DNA of 41,403 bases from Thermoanaerobaculia bacterium (GTDB lineage Bacteria; Acidobacteriota; Thermoanaerobaculia; UBA5066; DATFVB01), in the NCBI GenBank assembly GCA_035717485.1, contig DASTIQ010000150.1, forward strand, positions 1 to 41,403, given 5' to 3'. The notes under the pieces are model-generated. The model made no database searches. It saw nothing but the letters and a program-made list of their open reading frames with translations, and was not told where the DNA came from. How positions within the stretch are numbered: the first letter of the stretch is position 1; each line of letters starts with the position of its first letter. Below are positions 35,101-41,403 of this stretch, in pieces. A program made the translations under genes and the position numbers.

Positions 35101-37114
35101 CCGACGGAATCGTCGCCGTCGCGAAATCGCGAGTCTCCTCGTTCAGCAGATTCGCGATCGACGTGAGCGCGGCGATGAGGTCGCTCGCGCTGCTCGCCGT
35201 GTAGTAGCCCTGCCGCTCGATCGTGACGCCGTCCGACGACACGATCGTCGCACCGGACCAGAGCGCGATGCACTGCCCCCGGTTCCCGCCGGTCGTTCCC
35301 CCGTTACCGTCCGGGATCGTGCAGACGTTCGTGGGCCCGAGATCGCCCGAATTGATCCCGAACCCGACCACGTAGACGGGGACGTTGATCGCGGCGAGCG
35401 GCGAGACGTCCGCCTGCGTCACCGCGGATTGCGCCTGGTAGGAATCGGTGATCAGGATCACGGCCGCGTTCCGGCAGTCTTTGCGTGGATCGTCGATGCG
35501 TTTGGCGCCGCAGAAGTTGTCGACCATGCTGTTGGTCGCGCAGCCGGTGCCGGACACGTTCGGCTTGTTCGCGCCGTTGAAGTACTGGAACACGTTGGTC
35601 ATGACACCCTGGAGCGGCGCGACGTTGCCGTTCTGCGTCGGGAAGATCGGCGCGATCATCCGGTTGTTGCTGCTGTTCTGGTAGACGAAGTTCGACGTGT
35701 TCGTGCTGCTGTCCGGATTTCCGATGATGTGGACGCCGGTCTGGTAGTAGCCGTCGCTCTCGAGATCGCAGGCAATAGTGTTCGGTAGCTTGCTGTAGTT
35801 GTGATCCGGCGTCTTGGTGATGTCCCACACCGGATAGTCGTCCGACTCCGTGTACGTCGCGGAGGGCGAGCCGATGTGGACGACCGAGGCCGTCGGTCGA
35901 AGCGCGCGCAGGATGCAGGGGTTCGGGCTCTGGATGTAGGTCTGGGATGCGCTCGACGGTTTCCCCTTTGGACCGCTGATGTACGGGAGCCACGGCTGGT
36001 AGTCGTGCGGGATCAGGACGATCGGCTGCGGATTGACGTTCGACTGCTGCATCCAGCCCGAGGCGTTGCCCGAGCTGTTGTTTCCGTTCCAGTCGAGCAC
36101 GGTCTGGTTATTGTCGACCTTCGGCACCGAAACCCAGCCGATCTCGCGCCCGACGTCGACGCCGTAGCCGAAGATCTGCGGAAACGCGCACGTCGATGTG
36201 GTCTCCGAGCAGTATTCCGGCGGGACGACGAATGTCGCGTTGTAACTCTGCGCGCTTCCCAGGCTCGCCGGATCGCACGGCGCCGTCGGATTGCCCCCAC
36301 CCGTGCACCTGCCGATCGTGAAAGTGACCGTGAACGACTGCCCGCTCTGAAGGATCGAATACGGCATGATCCCGGAAGGATTCGTGCCGGTGATCGCGAT
36401 CGTCATCTCCGCGGCGGGATCCCCGCTCGAGTTCGAACTCGAGGGAACCCCGGTGATCAGTATCTTCTTCGTACCGTCCGAGCCGCCGAAAGGGAGGTGG
36501 GCCGTGTCGCTCGTCGTCTGCGGAGCCGACGGATAGAAATAGGTCCGCGTCGTCAAGGAAGGATCGGTGATCGTCCCGGTGCCATTCGTGAGGTTCGTGC
36601 CGCTCCAGGCGAGCACGGAATACGAATTGCCGCTGTACGTCTTCTTCTGGGAGGAAGGGAACGTGCCGCCGCCGAAGTTGAACTTCGTGTGCGCCGGAAT
36701 CGTGAACGTGAATCCGGAATAGGTCAGGGCGACGTCCGCGTTCGGCTCGAAGACGAAGTGCTTCGTCCCGCCGGCGAGATCCGCGCGCGTGTAAGAGAAC
36801 GACGAAAGCCCCCAGTTGATGCAGCCGCCGGTGCCGGCCGCGCATCCCGCGGCGATGTTCTCGACGACTTTGGTGATCGCGTACTTGCCCTGCCCCATCT
36901 TCGAGTTCGTGCCGTCCACTCCCCCGAGGGGATCGAGCGTCGTCGTTCCCGGCAGGTTCGCCATCGTCGTCGTGTTCGAGATGATCAGCATGACGTTCGG
37001 TGGCGCCGGCTTCTTCTCGATCAGGAGCTGCCGGTCGTCGCCGCGGGAGCTCGCGGCGGCGAGGAGAGCCGCGGCGGCGAACGTGGAGAGGACCCGAAAT
37101 CTCGATCTGGCCAT
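32198..37114 (-). CDS. pilY1: PilY1-like pilus tip / biogenesis protein
   Basis: This 1638-aa secreted protein is the large gene at the end of a minor-pilin operon. PilY1 proteins sit at the tip of type IV pili and help assembly, retraction and surface sensing or adhesion. A signal peptide (about 1-25) is followed by a VWA-like N-terminal region. The first MIDAS element is LIISNTTTM (43-51) instead of DxSxS, so metal binding there looks degenerate; a later strand is AVILITDSYQ (about 550). The C-terminal half is the PilY1 beta-propeller, with GADDGFLHAFDV, REIFGYAPRA, YMLDIETGKILYKRNI and a calcium loop DVNFDGYLDR (near 1330-1339). Many Cys-containing segments suggest disulfides. It starts 16 nt after pilX. 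Confidence 0.9.
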   Translation of the reverse strand: MARSRFRVLSTFAAAALLAAASSRGDDRQLLIEKKPAPPNVMLIISNTTTMANLPGTTTLDPLGGVDGTNSKMGQGKYAITKVVENIAAGCAAGTGGCINWGLSSFSYTRADLAGGTKHFVFEPNADVALTYSGFTFTIPAHTKFNFGGGTFPSSQKKTYSGNSYSVLAWSGTNLTNGTGTITDPSLTTRTYFYPSAPQTTSDTAHLPFGGSDGTKKILITGVPSSSNSSGDPAAEMTIAITGTNPSGIMPYSILQSGQSFTVTFTIGRCTGGGNPTAPCDPASLGSAQSYNATFVVPPEYCSETTSTCAFPQIFGYGVDVGREIGWVSVPKVDNNQTVLDWNGNNSSGNASGWMQQSNVNPQPIVLIPHDYQPWLPYISGPKGKPSSASQTYIQSPNPCILRALRPTASVVHIGSPSATYTESDDYPVWDITKTPDHNYSKLPNTIACDLESDGYYQTGVHIIGNPDSSTNTSNFVYQNSSNNRMIAPIFPTQNGNVAPLQGVMTNVFQYFNGANKPNVSGTGCATNSMVDNFCGAKRIDDPRKDCRNAAVILITDSYQAQSAVTQADVSPLAAINVPVYVVGFGINSGDLGPTNVCTIPDGNGGTTGGNRGQCIALWSGATIVSSDGVTIERQGYYTASSASDLIAALTSIANLLNEETRDFATATIPSVSATSEGLAYLSEFNPQNEHSIWSGHLRAFALDPTSGLVQSTGGGYPLLTAYHFGSGAIAPSGSLVWDAGNTGQDTRPTTNDIGVIGRLDRNKFIDPTQTLTHGAQWSDTTNDQAVTTPKFGRNLFFGLRAGEGGCNSATYECLVQIPSGTTGPSKTCTLPMTGCQSNYPPTADSSPSWWSIVRDNSNPATQTIYANIPNPLVYPSGTSPAGTEASAGLPTSDAARNQALQNSFSFIRGNRDVVVEDLHISSTFGNPQTKSCTQLNGFSSSPCYYDQILGDVFHSNPVIVSFPSNTRLFLSVDPGASSPGVYGDRNDSYQTFFANYRHRRKVLFAGADDGFLHAFDVGVYNGDTSTYTQGTITVCPLCNKYDLGSGREIFGYAPRASVRKFFYLAHATSHDWTIDGAPSVDDIYMDVARVGGNPQGIVSSDACGNPCANISGTTPAWRTVLIGTEREGGVNTTPNGGGGSVFALDITDPDEAAHMKNTWTGVATGQTPTRGVPECLVTGTPNPFDPSSGSPNTGCNAPYPRILWEFRDDQATSANPGTPTEGGAESSVWDLGYTWSKPVIGRIKVNDVASGNHHDMFVAIFGAGFRHNTTTIAGTNTSGDTANYLYMLDIETGKILYKRNIGVWSSGASSTDTTGNLEAGVPGEAAVVDVNFDGYLDRIYFGDTQGRLWKIDMTSPADLCSAAGTNCTSADYRIASTQWSPSLLFDEFQDAVPPTGTGVRQPIFTRPAVFLLGTTGSGQPRLGIAFGTGDRDNMPALRDSNPNYFFVVLDDPSATYPVFKTPSSGSTASTLTQASLTSNACDPTVVPNGCFNGTGVGYYLSLPVDTVYGGDQIAEIMNANPLVFSGAIFFNTFLNNTQQITNADGSVTQVGQGVCGEVGQAHLYEVNYLTGVSLYTDANGNIVPSEAPSGGQVASDPIVYQAPNGETIVVSATDDLKVPKVGGGGLANVNIKSWKEN

Positions 37115-37130
37115 GGCGCGCCCTTTCTCC

Positions 37131-37661
37131 TTACTGACCGACGTCTTCGACGCTGAGCGGAACCGGCCCGATCACGAAGTCGACGGTGATCTGCTTCTGC
37201 GATTTGAGGAAAGAGTCCGTCGCGACGCTCGAGAGGCTGTATCCCTTGTCGTAGAGCGGCGTCGAGTCGACATTGATCTGGCTCCCGGGGTCGAGCTTGA
37301 AGTCGTTGAGACGATACGGCGAGACCTGGACGGAGAGCGTGTGCGTCGTGCTCCCGGGCATCAGATCCGGAAGATCGAAACACCAGAACTGCGACTTCGA
37401 CCCGCCGCAACTGTTGGTCGTTCCCGTGCCGCTGTAGACGGCGTGTTTCCCCTGGAGGAACGCATACTGGATCCCGGAGTCGGCGGCGTAGAACGTCTTG
37501 TTGACGGTCGCTTCGGCGCCCGCGATCTGGAATTCCGTCGTCGTCGAAAAGAGGAGGGCGAGGCCCAGGATCGTCAGGATGAACATCACGAGTACCGAAA
37601 GGATGAACGCGGCACCGCGCTCGGAGCGGCGACGTCTGACAGCAGCGGAAAACCTTCGCAT
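37131..37661 (-). CDS. pilX: PilX-like minor pilin assembly protein
   Basis: This 176-aa protein has a basic N-terminus, SERGAAFILSV as a probable prepilin-peptidase site (Gly then Ala), a hydrophobic helix of about 20 residues (LVMFILTILGLALLF) and the TTTEFQIAGAE block of the PilX N-terminal domain. The rest is a short globular domain of uncertain fold. PilX acts in pilus priming with PilVW and PilY1. I chose ATG 37661, which has GGAAGAAG just upstream. The longer in-frame TTG at 37685 would overlap pilW by 14 nt. Confidence 0.85.
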   Translation of the reverse strand: MRRFSAAVRRRRSERGAAFILSVLVMFILTILGLALLFSTTTEFQIAGAEATVNKTFYAADSGIQYAFLQGKHAVYSGTGTTNSCGGSKSQFWCFDLPDLMPGSTTHTLSVQVSPYRLNDFKLDPGSQINVDSTPLYDKGYSLSSVATDSFLKSQKQITVDFVIGPVPLSVEDVGQ

Positions 37662-37671
37662 CGTCTTCTTC

Positions 37672-39222
37672 CTATTGAAGGGCAAAGTTTCGGAGCTGGA
37701 GGCGCACCGTCACCGCGCGCCGGTGGTACGGCATCGCCACCGTGGAAAGGGCCGCGTTCTTCGTCATCCGCGAGACCGTGAGCGCCGCGCTGTCGAAGAG
37801 CGGGAAGTCGAGCGCATTCGGACCTCCGTACTGCGGATCGGGATTCTGCCCCTTCGCGAGGATCGTCACTTCGAGCGCCTTCAGGCGCGAGAGGTCGGAT
37901 GCGCGGTTGAACGTCGCGCCGCCGGGCTCGCCCCCGACGTTCCAGATCCATTCGTCGGCGTCGGCCGTTGCGGACTCGGAAGCGTCCGAGCCGGCCGCAG
38001 GAATCGAGGAGCCCCGAGCCGCCGTCACGGCGTTGTTGAACGCGGTCTGGTCGGTGATCGAGATCGATCCGTCCGAGGGATACCCCAGAGGCAAGCCCGT
38101 GACGGGATCGTTCCGGGTCGGCGCCGGACTCGTAAACGTTCCCGTTCCGGCGACGGCGTCGTAGAAATCCATCCCGTATGCCACCTGAAGGTCCTCGACG
38201 TCGTCCGCAACCGGTGTCACCGTCGCCGTGGAGAACGGCGTCCCGGCCGCATCGCCGTCCACCCAGTCCGCTACGGCGAGCTGGGGATGGCAGGGGCCGG
38301 GCGAGATCGTCGCGTTGGCGGGCGTGCAGCTCTGACCCGCCGTCGTGCCGTCGTCGACGAAGAAGACCCGGTCGTCGAGCACCCCGCCGCGGGACGGCGT
38401 GCTCAAACCGGTCGGAAATGCGCCGCCGGGGCTGATCGTCTGCCAGTACGCCGTGTCCGGCGACGCCGAACTCCCCACGTCGATCGTCAGGGTCACCTTC
38501 GTCCCCGTTCCTGCGCCGACAGTCACGGTCGACGGCAAGACATCGGTGATCTTCCCGACGCCGGAATTGCCGAGGAGGTCGGTCATCACGAACAGGCGAC
38601 CGTTCGTCGGCTGCGAGGCCGATGGAACACCGATCGGGAAGAGCGACATATCGTTGGTGCCGTACGGGTAGCACAGGCTCGAGGGGTCGGCCGCGGCGTC
38701 CTGGTACTTCGTGCACGGCTGGATGACGAGCGTTCCCGTCGAGCCGCTCCCCCCGGGACCTGCCCAGGACCCCGAACCGAGGTCGTAAACCGAGTTCAGG
38801 AGAACGCCCCGAACGTGCAGGAGATCGGTGCCTGCGCGAACGTGGTGTGCGCCGGCGGTTCCGCATGTCCCGCCGATGCAGACGGTGTCGTTGACGGAAT
38901 TGACGTTGTTCGAATCGAAGTCGGCGCTCGTTCCCCAATGCGACGAGCCGAGATTCAGCGAGACCGCGAGCTGCCGGAAATTCCCGCCGTCGGCGACACT
39001 GGCGGCAATTCCCCCCGCTCCCGCCATCCGCGCCTCGCGGACGAGCTGGTACGAACCGTACCGCGCACTCTGCTGAGCGTCCGTGACGGAATTCTCGGCC
39101 TTCGCCATGCGGTTGCTCTTGTCGAACAGCGTGGACATCGCGAGGATCACGATCACGACGATCGCGAGCGAGACGATGAGTTCGACCAGCGAGAAGCCGT
39201 GGATGCGTCCCGATTTTCTCAT
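37672..39222 (-). CDS. pilW: PilW-like minor pilin
   Basis: This 516-aa protein has a type IV prepilin leader (MRKSGRIHG) cut before Phe10, with Glu at +5 in FSLVELIV, and a hydrophobic N-terminal helix (about 10-32). The long C-terminal part contains several Cys pairs (for example CIGGTCGTAG) and Gly/Ser/Thr-rich stretches. It is longer than the Pseudomonas protein (about 275 aa). PilW-type pilins form the priming complex at the pilus tip with PilV, PilX and PilY1. The ATG lies 4 nt after the pilV stop. Confidence 0.85.
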   Translation of the reverse strand: MRKSGRIHGFSLVELIVSLAIVVIVILAMSTLFDKSNRMAKAENSVTDAQQSARYGSYQLVREARMAGAGGIAASVADGGNFRQLAVSLNLGSSHWGTSADFDSNNVNSVNDTVCIGGTCGTAGAHHVRAGTDLLHVRGVLLNSVYDLGSGSWAGPGGSGSTGTLVIQPCTKYQDAAADPSSLCYPYGTNDMSLFPIGVPSASQPTNGRLFVMTDLLGNSGVGKITDVLPSTVTVGAGTGTKVTLTIDVGSSASPDTAYWQTISPGGAFPTGLSTPSRGGVLDDRVFFVDDGTTAGQSCTPANATISPGPCHPQLAVADWVDGDAAGTPFSTATVTPVADDVEDLQVAYGMDFYDAVAGTGTFTSPAPTRNDPVTGLPLGYPSDGSISITDQTAFNNAVTAARGSSIPAAGSDASESATADADEWIWNVGGEPGGATFNRASDLSRLKALEVTILAKGQNPDPQYGGPNALDFPLFDSAALTVSRMTKNAALSTVAMPYHRRAVTVRLQLRNFALQ

Positions 39223-39226
39223 CGCG

Positions 39227-39778
39227 TCACTGCGCCTTGTATGCGGTCATGCGGATCTGCTTTCCCGTATAACCGGCGGGAAAGAGACCGGCGATCGTGT
39301 TGGAGCCCTCGGCGTAGGTCGAGCCAGACAGGCTGCTCCGCGCGGAAGCGACGTAAACGGTGATCATCTTGACACCGGGCGAGAGGGTCCACGCCGCATT
39401 GCTGTCATCGACCGCGTTCGCCTCGTCGGGGGCCGCTCCGGGAGCGGGAATGGCGGTATTCGGAAAATCGCGGACGACATACACCAGCTCGTAGGGACCG
39501 ACGAGCGGCCGCCGGTACGCCTGCCCCGCGTGGCCGTTGAAAGTCGCGCCGGCGGGAACCGCGAGGCGAGCGTCCGTGAACGAATACTGGAGAATCTCCT
39601 CGAGCTGCCTTTTGGCGAGCGCGTTCAGGCTCGAGTAATCCCACCCGACGGCGTTACTCTTCATCGAGTTCGCGAAAAGCGGCGCGATCGCGAGCATGGC
39701 GAGGGCCATGAGGCCCATCGCCACGATGACTTCGACGAGCGTGAATCCTCGGCTGCGGCGCTTCGGCAGGAAGTTCAT
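39227..39778 (-). CDS. pilV: PilV-like minor pilin
   Basis: This 183-aa prepilin has leader MNFLPKRRSRG, a cleavage site before FTLVEVIVAMGLM with Glu at +5, and a hydrophobic helix. The C-terminal globular part has no motif that I recognise. Order and size fit PilV (PilV/GspI-like). It starts 1 nt after the gspH/fimT-like stop. Confidence 0.85.
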   Translation of the reverse strand: MNFLPKRRSRGFTLVEVIVAMGLMALAMLAIAPLFANSMKSNAVGWDYSSLNALAKRQLEEILQYSFTDARLAVPAGATFNGHAGQAYRRPLVGPYELVYVVRDFPNTAIPAPGAAPDEANAVDDSNAAWTLSPGVKMITVYVASARSSLSGSTYAEGSNTIAGLFPAGYTGKQIRMTAYKAQ

Positions 39779-39779
39779 C

Positions 39780-40400
39780 TCAGTACCACTTCCAGGGCGG
39801 CGTCTGGTACAACGGCGTCCCGCCCGTCACGAGTTTGGTCAGCAGGACCTTACCGGTCGCGGCGGTTCCAACCGCGATCTGCAGGACGTTACCGTGCGTG
39901 TCGAGGACGTAGACGCCCTTGTCGCCGCCGCTTCCCACCGACCCGAACGACGTGAAGACGAAATAGGCAGTCGCGGTCGAGGTGGAAGGAGAAGACTGAT
40001 TCGGATTGTCGATGCGGAGCTCCACCCGGTGTCCGGGAGGATCGAGCGGGTCGGTGTGCAGGATGACATCTGCGGGCGTCGTGGTGGTATCGAGAACTCC
40101 GTTCGAATCCGCATCCAGGAAGGTCACCGCGGCGTTGTATTCGCCGTAGGGTGCGGAAGGGTCCGTCGAGATGACGACGCCCACGCTCGAGCCGCGCTTG
40201 ATCGATTGCAGCCGCGCCGCAAGCACGGTCATGTCGACCTCCCGCGCAAGACCGTCCACACGGCTGCGATGCATCACGGTCGCGAAAAACGGGATTCCGA
40301 TCGCCAGCACCAACCCCATGATCGCAATCACGACTAGGAGCTCGACGAGGCTGAAGCCCCGCGGACGGCGGCGAGGAGAAGGCTCCGTTTTCACGAACAT
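39780..40400 (-). CDS. gspH: GspH/FimT-type pseudopilin
   Basis: This protein is about 206 aa from ATG 40400. It has prepilin leader MFVKTEPSPRRRPRG, a cleavage site before FSLVELLVVIAIMG with Glu at +5, and a GspH/FimT-like C-terminal region (LAREVDMTVLAARLQSIKRG near the helix end, then beta-rich). It is the first gene of the minor-pilin operon, where FimT/FimU usually sits. The start is uncertain: ATG at 40421 and ATG at 40445 are also in frame, and none has a clear Shine-Dalgarno. The AT-rich stretch 40446-40500 probably holds the operon promoter, but I cannot fix its boxes. Confidence 0.82.
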   Translation of the reverse strand: MFVKTEPSPRRRPRGFSLVELLVVIAIMGLVLAIGIPFFATVMHRSRVDGLAREVDMTVLAARLQSIKRGSSVGVVISTDPSAPYGEYNAAVTFLDADSNGVLDTTTTPADVILHTDPLDPPGHRVELRIDNPNQSSPSTSTATAYFVFTSFGSVGSGGDKGVYVLDTHGNVLQIAVGTAATGKVLLTKLVTGGTPLYQTPPWKWY

Positions 40401-40515
40401 CGACGAAGGGAGGAAGAGCATCCGGCATGCCGCCGGCCGGGCCATTCGAACCGCTTATCAAAGTATTCATACCAAAGTGATTGTTTTCAAATGCCTCATC
40501 CGTCAGGGAGAACCG

Positions 40516-40555
40516 AAAAAGCACTGCGCAGTTTCTCCACACCCGGAGTGCGCAG
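40516..40555 (-). terminator. Intrinsic terminator of the histidine kinase gene
   Basis: In the minus direction CTGCGCA (40549-40555) pairs with TGCGCAG (40524-40530), extended by CTCC/GGAG (40545-40548 with 40535-40538) across a small bulge. The T-run of five follows after TGC (40516-40520). It lies 3 nt after the kinase stop, so the kinase and the pilin operon are separate transcripts. Confidence 0.8.
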
Positions 40556-40558
40556 AAA

Positions 40559-41403
40559 TTACACGGCGGGGAGACGAACCGAGAACACCGTCGAACCGGG
40601 TCGGGAACTCATGCGGATCGTACCTCCGTGTTCGGCGACGATCTGCCGACACAGGGCAAGCCCGATCCCCGTGCCTCCCGGCCGCGAGCTGACAAAGGGC
40701 TCGAACACCCGCCCGTGGATCTCCGGGTTGATGCCCGGACCGTCGTCTTCCACCTCGATCACGGCGAACACTCCCTCGCCTTCGTCACGCCGGGCCCGGC
40801 AGCAGATTCGGACCGGGGCATCCGAGGAGAGGATGGCGTTCTCGAAGAGATTCGAGAACACGCTCTCGATCCTGTCCGGGTCGGCATCCGCCAGGGAAAC
40901 CTCGGTCGAAGGTGAAACCTCGATTCTCGGTTCCCGCCGCGGCAGGCGCGCACGAACGGCGGCGGCGGCCGATTCGAGAACCGGACGGAGGGGAAGTGCG
41001 CTGGCGATCCGGCGGGGAACGCGCTGCAGGACGAGCATCTCCTCCATGATCCGTGCGAGGCGGCGGCTTTGGCGTGAGATCAGCTCGAGGTGCACCGCCA
41101 CCCGCGCATCCCCGGCGAGGAGTTGCTCGAGGGCAGCTGCGGCCGACGTGATCCCAAAGAGCGGGTTGCGCACCTCGTGGGCGACGCCCGCGAGGAGCTC
41201 GACCGTCGCGGCACGGCGCTCCGTCACCCGAAGCTGCGCCTGGACCGCGCGGATCTCGTCGCGCATCACGATGGTCGAGTGGACGAGCACGCCGATCTCG
41301 TCGTCCGTGGGCACGATTTCCGGGGTCGGCTCCTCCTGGTTTCGCGCGAAAGTGCGCGTCTGCAGGTCCAGATCGCGCAACGGTCGCGTCAGCCCCCGTC
41401 CCG
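40559..41403 (-). CDS. Sensor histidine kinase with HAMP domain (N-terminus outside window)
   Basis: At least 281 codons are in the window, and the frame is open to the edge, so the sensor and membrane part are missing. The first visible residues, GLTRPLRDLDLQTRTF, are typical of a HAMP domain following a transmembrane helix. The DHp phospho-acceptor is GVAHEVRNPL. The ATP-binding domain has an N box FSNLFENAILSS, DDGPGINPEIHGRVFEPF (G1/F) and GGTGIGLALCRQIVAEHGG (G2). All catalytic motifs are intact, with Asn in the N box. It sits upstream of the pilin operon but has its own terminator, so a regulatory link to pili is only suggested. A cognate response regulator is not in the window. Confidence 0.93.
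   Translation of the reverse strand, partial: GRGLTRPLRDLDLQTRTFARNQEEPTPEIVPTDDEIGVLVHSTIVMRDEIRAVQAQLRVTERRAATVELLAGVAHEVRNPLFGITSAAAALEQLLAGDARVAVHLELISRQSRRLARIMEEMLVLQRVPRRIASALPLRPVLESAAAAVRARLPRREPRIEVSPSTEVSLADADPDRIESVFSNLFENAILSSDAPVRICCRARRDEGEGVFAVIEVEDDGPGINPEIHGRVFEPFVSSRPGGTGIGLALCRQIVAEHGGTIRMSSRPGSTVFSVRLPAV

Noticed and set aside
40455-40475. ARG-box-like TGAATACTTTGA before the pilin operon
   Set aside because: Only one arm resembles the ARG box, and there is no second site or pathway reason; taken as chance in an AT-rich patch.

Overview
This is a GC-rich bacterial chromosome segment, almost all transcribed on the minus strand. It is most likely from Acidobacteriota (Thermoanaerobaculia/Holophagae-like soil or sediment lineages). 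That placement is an inference from gene content: a VWFA-related secreted protein of the type named after Acidobacteria, a cytoplasmic Ser/Thr kinase fused to TolB-like and TPR domains, an ELWxxDGT-repeat protein, futalosine-type menaquinone synthesis (mqnA), and a Bacillus-type succinate dehydrogenase with a single cytochrome b558 subunit. No rRNA, tRNA, CRISPR array, insertion sequence or phage gene was seen.

Layout. (1) 0-7.5 kb: a tightly coupled arginine operon argR-argC-argB-argD-argG-argH-argJ (minus). It starts from a consensus-like promoter overlapped by two tandem ARG boxes in front of argR. argF is not in the window. (2) 7.6-12.1 kb: the only plus-strand genes, a protein kinase-TPR protein, an overlapping SGNH-hydrolase-like gene, and a secreted ELWxxDGT protein. 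(3) 12.1-16 kb: YpfJ-type zinc metalloprotease, mqnA, rho and engB. (4) 16-22 kb: a proteostasis block, lon and clpX, then clpP and trigger factor upstream. (5) 22.4-25.3 kb: two tandem OmpA-type lipoproteins, a VWFA-domain protein and ndk. (6) 25.6-32 kb: TCA-cycle genes mdh-sdhC-sdhA-sdhB-sucC-sucD. (7) 32-41.4 kb: a type IV pilus minor-pilin operon gspH/fimT-pilV-pilW-pilX-pilY1, preceded by a HAMP-containing histidine kinase cut by the window edge.

The most unusual thing is a family of about 123-bp intergenic hairpin elements. Three full-size copies (13855-13979, 19953-20075, 25534-25656), one truncated copy (about 25385-25479) and one copy cut by the window start (1-24) are present. The three full-size copies and the edge copy lie 4-15 nt after the stop codon of a minus-strand gene (argJ, rho, clpP, sucD), all in the same orientation relative to that gene. 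Both the outer and inner stems differ in sequence between copies while staying paired, so the folded form appears to be conserved. The truncated copy carries a relic of the sucD 3' end, showing a local tandem duplication. I do not recognise this as a named element.

The gene groups are otherwise housekeeping units: arginine synthesis under ArgR control, ATP-dependent proteolysis and folding, central carbon/respiratory metabolism, and surface pili.
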